Part shown: one piece after another, positions 1 through 8,288 of the stretch
How the letters are laid out: every line of letters begins with the position of its first letter
How positions within the stretch are numbered: position 1 is the stretch's first letter
NCBI GenBank assembly: GCA_007125985.1
Contig: SLCE01000033.1
Location: forward strand, 1 to 32,152
DNA length: 32,152 nt
Direction of reading: 5' to 3'
From: Ectothiorhodospiraceae bacterium
GTDB lineage: Bacteria; Pseudomonadota; Gammaproteobacteria; Nitrococcales; Aquisalimonadaceae
Translations under genes and position numbers: made by a program
The notes under the pieces: model-generated
Told to the model about the DNA's origin: nothing
Databases searched by the model: none
Seen by the model: only the letters and a program-made list of their open reading frames with translations

Positions 1-1503
1 GGCCAGGGGCTGCCGGAATCGCTGGGGCTGTCCATCAGCGAGATGATCGGACAGGCCAACTGGTCCTGGAGTATGTACCAGGGCCTGTCGCAGGGAGCGA
101 AGCGCACCATTGATGCGCATGGCACCGAAGAGCAAAAGGCCGTCTATCTGCCAAAGCTGGTTTCCGGTGAATGGACGGGCACCATGTGCCTGACCGAACC
201 CCATTGCGGTTCCGATCTGGGGCTGCTGCGCACCAAGGCCGAACCTCAGGCGGACGGAAGCTACAAGCTCACCGGCACCAAGATCTTCATCTCCTCCGGG
301 GAGCATGATCTGGCCGAGAACATTGTCCACATCGTGCTGGCGCGCCTGCCCGATGCCCCGGCGGGCACCAAGGGTATCTCGCTGTTCATCGTACCCAAGT
401 TCCTGCCCAATGCCGACGGCGAGGTGGGTGAGCGCAACAGCCTGGTCTGCGGCGCGCTGGAACACAAGATGGGCATCCACGGCAATGCCACCTGCGTGAT
501 GAACTTCGACGGCGCCACCGCCTTCCTGATCGGGCCGCCCAACAAGGGCCTGAACTGCATGTTCACCTTCATGAACCTGGCCCGCATCGGCACCGCCATG
601 CAGGGCCTGGCCCATGCGGAGCTGGCCTTCCAGGGCGCACTACCCTACGCCCGGGAGCGACTGCAGATGCGGTCGCTGTCAGGGAAGAAGGCGCCGGACA
701 AGCCCGCCGACCCGATCATTGTCCATCCGGATGTGCGCCGCATGCTGTTGACCATGAAGGCATTCGCCGAGGGCGGCCGGGCGCTGATGTACTTCTGCAG
801 CCAGCAAGGGGATATTGCCAGCCGCTCACCGGACGAAGGCGCCCGCAAGCAGGCCGACGCCCTGCTCTCGCTGCTGACCCCGATCGCCAAGGGTTTCCTG
901 ACCGAAACCGGCGTCGAGGCCGCCTATCACGGCATGCAGGTTTACGGCGGGCATGGCTACATCGCCGAATGGGGCATGGAGCAGAACCTGCGGGACGCGC
1001 GCATCTCCACCCTGTACGAAGGCACCACGGGCATCCAGGCACTGGACCTGATCGGGCGCAAGGTGCTGGGCACCCAGGGCGAGACGCTCAAGGCGTTCAC
1101 CCGCATCGTACACCGGTTCTGCAAGGCCAATGCCGACAACGCGGACATCGCCGAGATGGTGCAGGAACTCGCCCAGATGAACACGGAATGGGGCGAGGTG
1201 ACGATGAAACTGGGCATGGCCGGTATGCAGAACCCGGAAGATGTGGGTGCGGCGGCCGTGGATTACCTCATGTACGCGGGTTACGTCACCCTGGCCTACT
1301 TCTGGGCGGACATGGCGCGGGTCGCAACGGAAAAGCTTGCCCAGGGTACCGATGAGGAAGCGTTCTACAAGGGCAAGCTGCACACGGCACGCTTTTACTA
1401 CAAGCGGATTCTGCCCCGCACCCGCAGTCATCTGGCTGCCATGGAAGCCGGCCGGGACAGCCTCATGAATATCGCGGAGTCGGAGTTCCTGGCTGTCGAC
1501 TGA
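1..1503 (+). CDS. Acyl-CoA dehydrogenase, large C-terminal-domain type (5' truncated by window edge)
   Basis: The reading frame is open from base 1, so the start lies upstream; about 500 residues are visible and family members are near 600, so roughly the first 95 are missing. It carries the flavin-enzyme signature TEPHCGSD (about visible residue 64) and the YEGTTGIQ segment (about 339-346), whose Glu is the usual catalytic base. The last ~130 residues match the extra C-terminal domain of the long acyl-CoA dehydrogenases, a group often annotated by similarity to DmdC (3-methylmercaptopropionyl-CoA dehydrogenase). The reaction is FAD-dependent alpha,beta-dehydrogenation of an acyl-CoA in the cytoplasm. 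Two acyl-CoA ligase genes follow on the same strand, which supports a beta-oxidation role. The exact substrate cannot be read from the sequence. Confidence 0.93.
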   Translation, partial: GQGLPESLGLSISEMIGQANWSWSMYQGLSQGAKRTIDAHGTEEQKAVYLPKLVSGEWTGTMCLTEPHCGSDLGLLRTKAEPQADGSYKLTGTKIFISSGEHDLAENIVHIVLARLPDAPAGTKGISLFIVPKFLPNADGEVGERNSLVCGALEHKMGIHGNATCVMNFDGATAFLIGPPNKGLNCMFTFMNLARIGTAMQGLAHAELAFQGALPYARERLQMRSLSGKKAPDKPADPIIVHPDVRRMLLTMKAFAEGGRALMYFCSQQGDIASRSPDEGARKQADALLSLLTPIAKGFLTETGVEAAYHGMQVYGGHGYIAEWGMEQNLRDARISTLYEGTTGIQALDLIGRKVLGTQGETLKAFTRIVHRFCKANADNADIAEMVQELAQMNTEWGEVTMKLGMAGMQNPEDVGAAAVDYLMYAGYVTLAYFWADMARVATEKLAQGTDEEAFYKGKLHTARFYYKRILPRTRSHLAAMEAGRDSLMNIAESEFLAVD

Positions 1504-1516
1504 CACGGCCCCAGAT

Positions 1517-1539
1517 GATACAAAAACAAAATTTGTATC
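1517..1539. promoter_or_regulatory. Operator-like palindrome upstream of first fadD
   Basis: A perfect 8-bp inverted repeat, GATACAAA-N7-TTTGTATC, sits in an AT-rich pocket between the dehydrogenase stop and the first acyl-CoA ligase. Its size and symmetry suit a dimeric repressor site. It does not match any fatty-acid regulator consensus I can place with confidence. Confidence 0.4.
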
Positions 1540-1540
1540 G

Positions 1541-1578
1541 AGGCAGGCGATCACCCCGGCACCGGTGATCGCCTGCCT
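1541..1578. terminator. 15-bp perfect hairpin just upstream of the fadD RBS
   Basis: Arms 1541-1555 and 1564-1578 pair perfectly around an 8-nt loop. There is no U-tract. The hairpin ends about 10 nt before the Shine-Dalgarno at 1588-1594, so it could end the upstream transcript, stabilise the fadD 5' end or affect translation. Confidence 0.5.
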
Positions 1579-1601
1579 GCATGAACCGGAGGAGCAAGTG
1601 T

Positions 1602-3356
1602 ATGAGCAACGAGACCACGCAGCAGGCGGACGTGGCTGCTAACGGATTCGCACCCTACGACGCCCGCCCCTGGTTGAAACACCTTCCCGAAGGCAGTGAA
1701 GCCGATCTCTCCGAACTCGGCTATGCCAGTTTCGCGGACATCATACGCAAGGCCAGCCGGGAGAACGGGGCCAAACCGGCTTTCACCACCTGCCTGCCCA
1801 CAGGCACCACCGGAACGCTGAGTTTCGCCGAGGTGGACAAGCTCTCTGACCAGTTCGCCGCTTATCTGCGCTTCGAACTGAGACTGGAGAAAGGCGACCG
1901 CGTCGCGATCCAGAGCCCCAACTGCCTCACCTATCCGATCTTTCTGTTCGGCGCGGCCAAGGCCGGCTGCATCATCGTCAACATCAACCCGCTGTACACG
2001 GTCCCGGAGATCGACCATGCGCTGACGGATTCCGGCGCCAAGCTGCTGGTGATGATCGACATGTTCGCGGACAAGCTGCCCGGCGTGGTGCCGAACAGCA
2101 ATGTGCAGCAAGTTCTGGTGCACAGTGTGGCGGATTTCTTCCCGCCGCTGCGCAAAACCTTGATCAAGACCGTCCAGAAGCTGAAAAAGATGGTGCCGAA
2201 GGCCACGGTTAATCACATGCCGTTTACCAAGGCACTGCAACAGGGCGACAAACACCTGTCGGCCGGCGCAGATGTGAAAACGCTGGAGCCGGAGCTGGAC
2301 GATCTGCTGGCGCTCCAATACACCGGCGGCACCACCGGGCGTTCCAAGGGCGCCATGCTCACCCACCGCAACCTGGTGGCGAATGTCGCCCAGTCCTACA
2401 ACAACCTGCAGAAATATCTTCCCGAGAACCGTACGGCCATGACCGCCCTGCCCATGTACCACATCTTCGCCATGGGGGTGAGCGGCATTTTCTATAGCGT
2501 GGGTGGCCACAATGTGCTGATACCTTCACCGCGCCCACCGGTGAATCTGAAACCCGCCTTCGAGAAGTACGACATCACCTTCTTCTCCGGCGTGAACACG
2601 CTGTTCGCGGGCCTGCTCAATGAGGAATGGTTCCGTAACAGCCCCCCGAGAAATCTCGGCATCACCATCGGCGGCGGTACCGCCGTGCAGGTTCCGGTGG
2701 CCGAGCGCTGGGAAAAGGTGGTGGGGCATCCGATTCTGCAGGCTTACGGCCTTACCGAGACCAGCCCCGGTGTCACCACCAACCCGCTGGAAAGCAATCG
2801 CCTGGGTAGCATCGGCGTGCCTTACGCCAGCACCTGGATCCGCATCGTGGACGATGAGGGCAACCCCGTGCCTGTGGGAGAACCTGGCGAATTGATCGTC
2901 AAGGGGCCGCAGGTGATGAAGGGCTACTGGAACCGCCCGGAAGCCACCGCCGAGGCACTGAAGGACGGCTGGTTCTACACCGGCGACGTGGCGCGGATGG
3001 ACGAGGACGGCTACTTCCACATCGTGGATCGCAAGAAGGACATGGTGAACGTGTCCGGCTTCAACGTGTACCCCAACGAAGTGGAGGAGGCCATCGCCAA
3101 GCATCCGGGCGTCGCCTCAGCCGGTGTGGTCGGGGTTGCGGACGAGCAAACCGGAGAGGCTGTGCGTGCCTATGTGGTACGCACGGATGCCTCTCTTACG
3201 GAAGAACAGATCCGGGAACACTGCAAGCAGTACCTGACCAACTACAAGGTGCCCAGGCAGATCGTGTTTCGGGATGAACTACCCATGACACCCGTGGGCA
3301 AAGTACTACGCAAGGATCTGCGCGCCGAAGCAGAGAAGGAAAACGGCAGCGCCTGA
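1602..3356 (+). CDS. fadD: Long-chain-fatty-acid--CoA ligase (first of two)
   Basis: An AMP-binding acyl-CoA synthetase of 584 residues that activates a fatty acid with ATP to acyl-AMP and then acyl-CoA, at or near the inner membrane. Visible motifs are the P-loop-like YTGGTTGRSKG (residues 240-250), YGLTET (about 383), YTGD, and DRKKDMVNVSGFNVYP with the hinge and fatty-acyl signature. The C-terminal PVGKVLRKDLR holds the catalytic Lys region. An ATG at 1581 is also in frame, but GGAGGAG at 1588-1594 lies seven bases before the ATG at 1602, so 1602 is chosen. A paralog follows at 3850, as in Pseudomonas fadD1/fadD2. The chain-length preference is not visible. Confidence 0.93.
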   Translation: MSNETTQQADVAANGFAPYDARPWLKHLPEGSEADLSELGYASFADIIRKASRENGAKPAFTTCLPTGTTGTLSFAEVDKLSDQFAAYLRFELRLEKGDRVAIQSPNCLTYPIFLFGAAKAGCIIVNINPLYTVPEIDHALTDSGAKLLVMIDMFADKLPGVVPNSNVQQVLVHSVADFFPPLRKTLIKTVQKLKKMVPKATVNHMPFTKALQQGDKHLSAGADVKTLEPELDDLLALQYTGGTTGRSKGAMLTHRNLVANVAQSYNNLQKYLPENRTAMTALPMYHIFAMGVSGIFYSVGGHNVLIPSPRPPVNLKPAFEKYDITFFSGVNTLFAGLLNEEWFRNSPPRNLGITIGGGTAVQVPVAERWEKVVGHPILQAYGLTETSPGVTTNPLESNRLGSIGVPYASTWIRIVDDEGNPVPVGEPGELIVKGPQVMKGYWNRPEATAEALKDGWFYTGDVARMDEDGYFHIVDRKKDMVNVSGFNVYPNEVEEAIAKHPGVASAGVVGVADEQTGEAVRAYVVRTDASLTEEQIREHCKQYLTNYKVPRQIVFRDELPMTPVGKVLRKDLRAEAEKENGSA

Positions 3357-3376
3357 GCGCCTGCCACATGCATCAT

Positions 3377-3396
3377 GGCCCTGCCTCGCCAGGGCC
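3377..3396 (+). terminator. Short hairpin after first fadD
   Basis: GGCCCTG pairs with CAGGGCC across a 6-nt loop 20 bases after the stop codon, followed only by CTTAC. It may be a weak terminator or a 3'-end stabiliser, allowing read-through into the 95-residue gene. Confidence 0.4.
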
Positions 3397-3423
3397 CTTA
3401 CATTCAGTCAGGAGACTTTAGGC

Positions 3424-3711
3424 ATGAGTATCGTCGGAAGCTGGAAACTCACCATGCAGACGCCATTTGGCGTGCAAACCCCGACCCTGGTGATCAACGA
3501 GGACAACAGCGGCCAGCTGGAAGGCAGCAACGGTGCCGCACCGCTGGAGGAACTCGCGGTGGACGGCAGCACCGCCAGCTTCAGCGCTGACATCCCCACG
3601 CCCATGGGCAAGTTCAAGGTTTCCTTCAAGGCCGAAGCCGACGGTGATGCCCTCACCGGGAGTTTCAAGACCATGATGGGCTCCACGGACTTCACCGGGG
3701 TGCGCATTTGA
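3424..3711 (+). CDS. Small beta-rich protein of unknown function (95 aa)
   Basis: A 95-residue protein starting MSIVGSWKL with a clear Shine-Dalgarno AGGAGA eight bases upstream. The pattern GxW followed by alternating hydrophobic and polar strands, with repeated glycine turns (GQLEGS, DALTGSF), suggests a small lipocalin or fatty-acid-binding-like beta barrel or half barrel. No signal peptide is seen, so it is probably cytoplasmic. It lies between two acyl-CoA ligase genes, which would suit a lipid-handling accessory role, but that is inference from position only. I do not recognise a named family. Confidence 0.72.
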   Translation: MSIVGSWKLTMQTPFGVQTPTLVINEDNSGQLEGSNGAAPLEELAVDGSTASFSADIPTPMGKFKVSFKAEADGDALTGSFKTMMGSTDFTGVRI

Positions 3712-3738
3712 CGAAGAAAACAGGGTAAGCTGCCGTTG

Positions 3739-3768
3739 AGGAAGTGCTTCCTTCAGGAAGCACTTCCT
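3739..3768. terminator. Perfect 13-bp hairpin before second fadD, containing MITE-end-like sequence
   Basis: Arms 3739-3751 and 3756-3768 pair perfectly around TTCA. It follows the 95-residue gene by 27 bases and probably acts as a terminator or processing hairpin. The internal AGTGCTTCCTT is the same 11-mer found at the right end of the 17501-17771 repeat element, so it may derive from two abutting element ends. Confidence 0.6.
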
Positions 3769-3849
3769 TGAGCGAGGCCTATACGGCCCCGGCCCGGCAA
3801 TAACGAAAAATGACGCGCAGCCATCGGCATGCGCGGGCTTGGAGGATGC

Positions 3850-5589
3850 ATGAACTCTGCGCATGCCGTTTATGCGGAACGCCCCTGGGTACAGCAGTAC
3901 CACGGCCAACAGCAGCAAACACCGCGCTCAGCGGATTTCGATAATCTGCCCGCCCTGCTTGTAGACAGCGCCCGGCGATTTACGGATCAGAAGGCGTTTA
4001 CCACCTGCACCGCCAACGGCATGAACGGCCGCATGACGTTTTCGCAGGTGGATGAGGCGTCGGACGCCTTCGCCGTCTATCTCCGGGAAGAGCTGAAGGT
4101 CGCACCGGGCACCCGCGTCGCCGTGCAAATGCCCAACTGCCTGAGCTACCCCATTGCCGCCTTCGGTGTGCTCAAGGCGGGCTGCGTACTGGTCAACGTC
4201 AACCCGCTGTACACGGCACCGGAGATGGAAAAGCAGTTCATCGACAGTGGCGCCGAAGTGCTCGTGATCATCGACATGTTCACGGACAAGCTCAAGGACA
4301 TGCTGCCGCGCACATCGGTGCGTCACGTGATCACCACCACCATCAGCCTGCTGTTCCCGGCCGTGGTGCGCCCTATCGTGTACTACATACAGAAATACTG
4401 GAGCCGGATGATTCCGGAATGCCCGGTGGACGCCACCTTCATGCTGGACGCACTGGAAACCGGGCGTCGCCTGCAGCAGGCCGTCGGTATCGATCCGCAG
4501 GACTACTGGAAGGACCTGGATCGCTCCACGCTGGCTCTGTTGCAGTACACCGGCGGCACCACCGGCGTTGCCAAGGGCGCCATGCTCACCCATGGCAATC
4601 TGCTAACCAATATCGGCCAGATCGACAGCATGGGGCGTTCCCATATCGAGGACGGTGCCGAATGCGTGCTTACCGCCCTGCCCGTCTACCACGTGTTCGC
4701 CTTCTCCGTGAACCTGTTGTCGTTCTACATGAGCGGCGCGCACAACGTCCTGGTGCCAAGCCCGCGCCCGATCCAGAACCTGCAACGGGCCATCCAGAAT
4801 TACCCCATCACCTGGATCACCGGCGTCAACACGCTGTTCAATGCCCTGCTCAACGAGGAATGGTTCACGGTTTATCCACCCAAGCACCTGAAAGCATCCA
4901 TTGCCGGTGGCACAGCGCTCCACCGCTCGGTGGCCGAACGCTGGCGCAAGGTAACAGGCACCCCTCTGGTTGAAGGCTACGGGCTGACCGAGAGTTCCCC
5001 TGTGGTCACGTTCAACCCGCTGGAAGGCGAGCCGCGCTCGGGGAGTATCGGCATCCCCGTTCCGGACACTGACATCATGCTGGTGGGCAGCGAAGGCGAA
5101 CCAGTGGAACCCGGTGAAGCCGGGGAACTCATCGTGCGCGGCCCTCAGGTGATGGCCGGCTACTGGCAGAAACCGGAGGAAACAGGAAAAACCATCCGGG
5201 ATGGCTGGCTTTACACCGGTGACGTGGCCGTGATGGACGCCGACGGCTATCTCAGCATCGTCGATCGCAAGAAGGACATGATTCTGGTCAGCGGATTCAA
5301 CGTCTACCCCAATGAAATCGAGGACTGCATCAGCAAGCTGGATGCGGTGCACGAAGTGGCGGTGATCGGCGTACCGGACAATGACACCGGCGAGGCCGTG
5401 CGCGCCTTCGTGGTCAAACGCGGGGAAATCTCCACCGATGAGATCCGCAAGCACTGCCAGCAGGCCCTGGCCAGGTACAAGGTGCCCAAGCAGATCGAGT
5501 TCCGGGATGAATTGCCCACCACCCCCATCGGGAAGGTGCTGCGCAAGGACCTGCGTGCTGAATATCTGAAACGCAACGAACAGCAATAG
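3850..5589 (+). CDS. fadD: Long-chain-fatty-acid--CoA ligase (second paralog)
   Basis: A 579-residue AMP-binding synthetase clearly paralogous to the 1602-3356 product. It has YTGGTTGVAKG (residues 233-243), GGTALHRSVAERW, YGLTESSP, YTGDVAVMDADGYLS, DRKKDMILVSGFNVYP and the C-terminal PIGKVLRKDLR. It forms acyl-CoA from fatty acid, ATP and CoA. An in-frame ATG at 3829 exists, but GGAGG at 3841-3845 fits the ATG at 3850 (short spacing of four), giving MNSAHAVYAERPW. A GTG-started BASS transporter begins 24 bases after the stop, so the two are probably cotranscribed. The two ligases may differ in chain length or growth condition; the sequence does not say. Confidence 0.92.
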   Translation: MNSAHAVYAERPWVQQYHGQQQQTPRSADFDNLPALLVDSARRFTDQKAFTTCTANGMNGRMTFSQVDEASDAFAVYLREELKVAPGTRVAVQMPNCLSYPIAAFGVLKAGCVLVNVNPLYTAPEMEKQFIDSGAEVLVIIDMFTDKLKDMLPRTSVRHVITTTISLLFPAVVRPIVYYIQKYWSRMIPECPVDATFMLDALETGRRLQQAVGIDPQDYWKDLDRSTLALLQYTGGTTGVAKGAMLTHGNLLTNIGQIDSMGRSHIEDGAECVLTALPVYHVFAFSVNLLSFYMSGAHNVLVPSPRPIQNLQRAIQNYPITWITGVNTLFNALLNEEWFTVYPPKHLKASIAGGTALHRSVAERWRKVTGTPLVEGYGLTESSPVVTFNPLEGEPRSGSIGIPVPDTDIMLVGSEGEPVEPGEAGELIVRGPQVMAGYWQKPEETGKTIRDGWLYTGDVAVMDADGYLSIVDRKKDMILVSGFNVYPNEIEDCISKLDAVHEVAVIGVPDNDTGEAVRAFVVKRGEISTDEIRKHCQQALARYKVPKQIEFRDELPTTPIGKVLRKDLRAEYLKRNEQQ

Positions 5590-5613
5590 AAAAACAACCA
5601 AGGAGGAGTCGCC

Positions 5614-6510
5614 GTGCTCAGTCCTGCCCAGGAAGCACTGCTGGCCATCATGATGGTGATCATCATGTTCGGCATGGGGTCATCTCTGACGTTCAAGGAT
5701 TTCCGCATCGCCATGCGGCATCCGCAGGCGGTCATGATTGGGTTTGCCTCGCAGTATCTTTTCATGCCCCTGATTGCCTTCACTTTGGCCAAGGTCTTGG
5801 GGCTCAACACGGTGCAAACCGTGGGCCTCGTGCTCATGGGCTGCGTGCCCGGAGGTACAACCTCCAATATTTTTGCCTACTTCTCGCGGAGCCTGCTCAG
5901 CCTGAGCATCATGATGACCGTGTGCTCCACCCTGGCTGCCGTCCTCATGGTGCCGGTGATACTCGACTTTTACACCGGTGATGTGGACGCCCAGTTCCGG
6001 GTGCCGCCGGAGAATGTCGCCTCCCTGCTGTTCGTGCTCCTGATCCCGACACTGATCGGCATGTGGTTGCGAAGATTCAATGCGAACGCCGGCGCGGTGA
6101 GCGAACTGCTGGGCGGCGTGCTGGGACTGCTGGTCATTGTCTACCTGCTGGTCACCTGGCTCCCCGGGGGCGCACCACTACTGCGGGAAACCGGCTGGGA
6201 GACCTATGCGGCCGTGATCGGCCTGGGACTGTGCGGCTTCGTCATCGGCTACTGGTTTGCCCGTGCCACCGGCCTCAACCGGGTGAAGGCACGGACCGTA
6301 TCCCTGGAAACGGGCATCCAGAACGGGCCACTGGCAGTCCTCATCGTCGTGATTACCTTCAGCGGGGACTTGCAGATCGAAATGATGGCCATTCCGGTGC
6401 TGTACTCGGTGTTCATTGTGATCACATCCAGCTTCGTGACGTTGTACTACAGAAAACGAAACGTACGGGATGAGTTGCTCCGGGATCAGGCCAAGGTGGA
6501 GCCAGCCTGA
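5614..6510 (+). CDS. Bile acid:sodium symporter (BASS/SBF) family transporter
   Basis: A 298-residue, very hydrophobic inner-membrane protein with about nine predicted helices. The conserved GCVPGGTTSNIFAYFSRS segment (about residues 76-93) and the SLETGIQNGPLA segment (about 230-241) are the two crossover regions that bind Na+ and substrate in this family. The start is GTG at 5614, five bases after a near-perfect AGGAGGAG Shine-Dalgarno (5601-5608). Family members move bile acids, steroid sulfates or small organic acids with Na+. Placement directly after two acyl-CoA ligases suggests import of a carboxylic acid that the ligases then activate. The substrate is unproven. Confidence 0.88.
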   Translation: MLSPAQEALLAIMMVIIMFGMGSSLTFKDFRIAMRHPQAVMIGFASQYLFMPLIAFTLAKVLGLNTVQTVGLVLMGCVPGGTTSNIFAYFSRSLLSLSIMMTVCSTLAAVLMVPVILDFYTGDVDAQFRVPPENVASLLFVLLIPTLIGMWLRRFNANAGAVSELLGGVLGLLVIVYLLVTWLPGGAPLLRETGWETYAAVIGLGLCGFVIGYWFARATGLNRVKARTVSLETGIQNGPLAVLIVVITFSGDLQIEMMAIPVLYSVFIVITSSFVTLYYRKRNVRDELLRDQAKVEPA

Positions 6511-6924
6511 AACATCCTGCACGGTTGAAGCCGCTGCAAATGCAGCGGTTTACTGTAACTGCCCAGCGTCACGGCAAATTCCATACAACAGCGCATGGAT
6601 GGTTTGCCGGCTAACTATTTTTCCTTTCCCTGCGGTCACGAATGCGTGCTAAATAAAGGTGACTGCAGGGGTTCCTTCCAGGGTCATGTTTGGTGTTATA
6701 GTCAGCCATGATTCACTCTGCGAACGACTGTTTCATTTTTTGCAGTCCCGCTGAGTGATGTGTCGACCCCACCAAAAAACCCGCCCCCGCGGTCGGGTGG
6801 GCAGATGACAGGAAGAAGCGTCACCCGTTGGATTTGGGCCGGTATGCGGCCCGTTTAAGTAGAAAAACGTGCAGAACGCACACCCTTGACCAAGCGGAAC
6901 AACCGCGAGCTGGAGGAGAGATTT
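6511..6924 (+). other. 414-bp intergenic region with presumed promoter of the ABC importer
   Basis: No convincing gene is present. It contains the hairpin at 6529-6550, an AT-richer stretch around 6610-6660, a TATAGT at 6697-6702 with no good -35 partner, and a GC-rich leader hairpin (CCCGCCC with GGGTGGG, 6780-6801) about 120 bases before the binding-protein start. The length and leader structure suggest that the importer has its own regulated promoter. Confidence 0.5.
6529..6550 (+). terminator. Hairpin after the BASS transporter gene
   Basis: CCGCTGCA and TGCAGCGG, extended by AG/TT, form an inverted repeat 18 bases after the stop, followed by a weak T stretch. It is a plausible terminator for the upstream operon. 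Confidence 0.5.
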
Positions 6925-8202
6925 ATGTCTCAGTTACAGAAGAAGGCCGGATTGCTGACGAAGGCAGTAGCTGGCGTCGCCCTAGGGCTTTCCGCCCTGA
7001 CCACCGCCCAGGCAGAGGATCCAATCCGCATTGCCTATATCGAACCCCTGTCCGGCCCGTTTGCCAACGTGGGTGAAATGGGCCTGTTCCATTTCCGCTA
7101 TACGGCGGACCGGATTAACGAGGAACACGGCGGCATCATGGGACGGCCTATTGAAATCGTGCCCATGGACAACCGCCAGAGCCCGTCCGAATCAGCGCAG
7201 CTCGTGCAACGCGCCATCGACCAGGGTATCCAGTTTGTCAGTCAGGGCAACGGCTCTAATGTTGCGGGCGCCATCGTGGAAACGGTGGACCGCCATAATC
7301 GCCGAAACCCCGATCGCCGTGCACTCTATCTCAACTACGCGGCAATCGACCCCGCACTGACCAATGATCGGTGCAGCTTCTGGCACTTCCGCTTCGACGC
7401 TGAGAGCCGTATCAAGATGGCTGCGCTGAGTGACTTCATGATGGGCGAGGAAGACGTCAAGAAAGTCTACCTCCTCAATCAGGACTACTCGCACGGGCAC
7501 GTGGTGGCGGCAGAAGCGAAGCGGATGCTTGCCGAGAAGCGTCCGGACGTCGAGATTGTCGGCGAAGTCCTGCACCCGATCGGGCAGGTCCGTGACTTCT
7601 CGCCCTATATCTCCCGCATCCGTCAGTCCGGCGCCGATTCGGTCATTACCGGCAACTGGGGCAACGACCTGACGCTGCTGATCCGGGAAGCAAACTCGGC
7701 GGGCCTGGACGTGAATTTCTACACGTACTACGGCGGCGGCCTGGGCGTACCGGCAGCGGTTGGTGACCGTGGTATCGGCACCCTGTTCCAGATCACGGAA
7801 TGGCATTCCAACCTGCCTGTTGAACAAGGCTGGGCCGACAACGAGGAATGGCTCGTTGGCTACAAGGAGCGTCACCCGGAGACCGACTGGTACTACCAGC
7901 GTGTGTACAACATGTTCATGATGCTGAAGGCGGCGATCGAGGCGGACCAGAGCACCGACCCGCTGGACGTGGCCATGAATCTGCGCGGTATGGAATGGGA
8001 ATCCCCTACCGGCACCGTGTACATTCGTGAAGACGACCACCAGGTTCACCAGGACATGTACATCTCCGTCATGGCCGAACAGGACGGTGACCAGGTGAAA
8101 CACGATACGGAAAACTCCGGCGTTGGTTTCCGTACGGTTGCCAAGGTGGACTGGCAGGACACAGTCCTTCCAACCTCCTGCAATATGCGTATGCCGCGTT
8201 AA
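6925..8202 (+). CDS. ABC transporter periplasmic substrate-binding protein, LivK/HAAT-like
   Basis: A 425-residue type-1 periplasmic binding protein. A Sec signal peptide (KK near the N-terminus, hydrophobic core, TTAQA) probably ends at residue 30. The mature protein opens with PIRIAYIEPLSGPFANVGEMG, the usual start of the Leu/Ile/Val-binding fold. GGAGGAGAG at 6912-6920 precedes the ATG at 6925. Permease and ATPase genes follow, making a complete hydrophobic amino acid/amide-type importer. At 425 residues it is longer than classical LivK (~370), a trait of homologs that bind other ligands such as aromatic acids, amides or urea. Next to acyl-CoA genes the ligand may be a carboxylic acid, which is inference. 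Confidence 0.88.
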   Translation: MSQLQKKAGLLTKAVAGVALGLSALTTAQAEDPIRIAYIEPLSGPFANVGEMGLFHFRYTADRINEEHGGIMGRPIEIVPMDNRQSPSESAQLVQRAIDQGIQFVSQGNGSNVAGAIVETVDRHNRRNPDRRALYLNYAAIDPALTNDRCSFWHFRFDAESRIKMAALSDFMMGEEDVKKVYLLNQDYSHGHVVAAEAKRMLAEKRPDVEIVGEVLHPIGQVRDFSPYISRIRQSGADSVITGNWGNDLTLLIREANSAGLDVNFYTYYGGGLGVPAAVGDRGIGTLFQITEWHSNLPVEQGWADNEEWLVGYKERHPETDWYYQRVYNMFMMLKAAIEADQSTDPLDVAMNLRGMEWESPTGTVYIREDDHQVHQDMYISVMAEQDGDQVKHDTENSGVGFRTVAKVDWQDTVLPTSCNMRMPR

Positions 8203-8227
8203 GACGGGCTGACGCAAAACCAAGTCT

Positions 8228-8251
8228 GGGTGCCCCGCTCCAGGGGCGCCC
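8228..8251 (+). terminator. Intercistronic hairpin between binding protein and permease
   Basis: GGGTGCCCC (8228-8236) pairs with GGGGCGCCC (8243-8251), with one G-U pair and a 6-nt loop, and then GTTCTG. Such hairpins commonly give partial termination or 3' protection, so that the binding protein is made in excess over the membrane parts. Confidence 0.6.
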
Positions 8252-8288
8252 GTTCTGACCGCACATTTCCTGTGAGGCTGGAGCTTCC

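Noticed and set aside
1551-2510. Long minus-strand open frame (319 codons) opposite the first fadD
   Set aside because: It lies fully antisense to a motif-confirmed acyl-CoA ligase and has a His/Gln/Val-rich composition typical of antisense frames in GC-rich DNA.
7192-8223. Minus-strand open frame of 343 codons opposite the binding protein
   Set aside because: The plus-strand protein has a signal peptide, RBS and operon context; the antisense frame has none.
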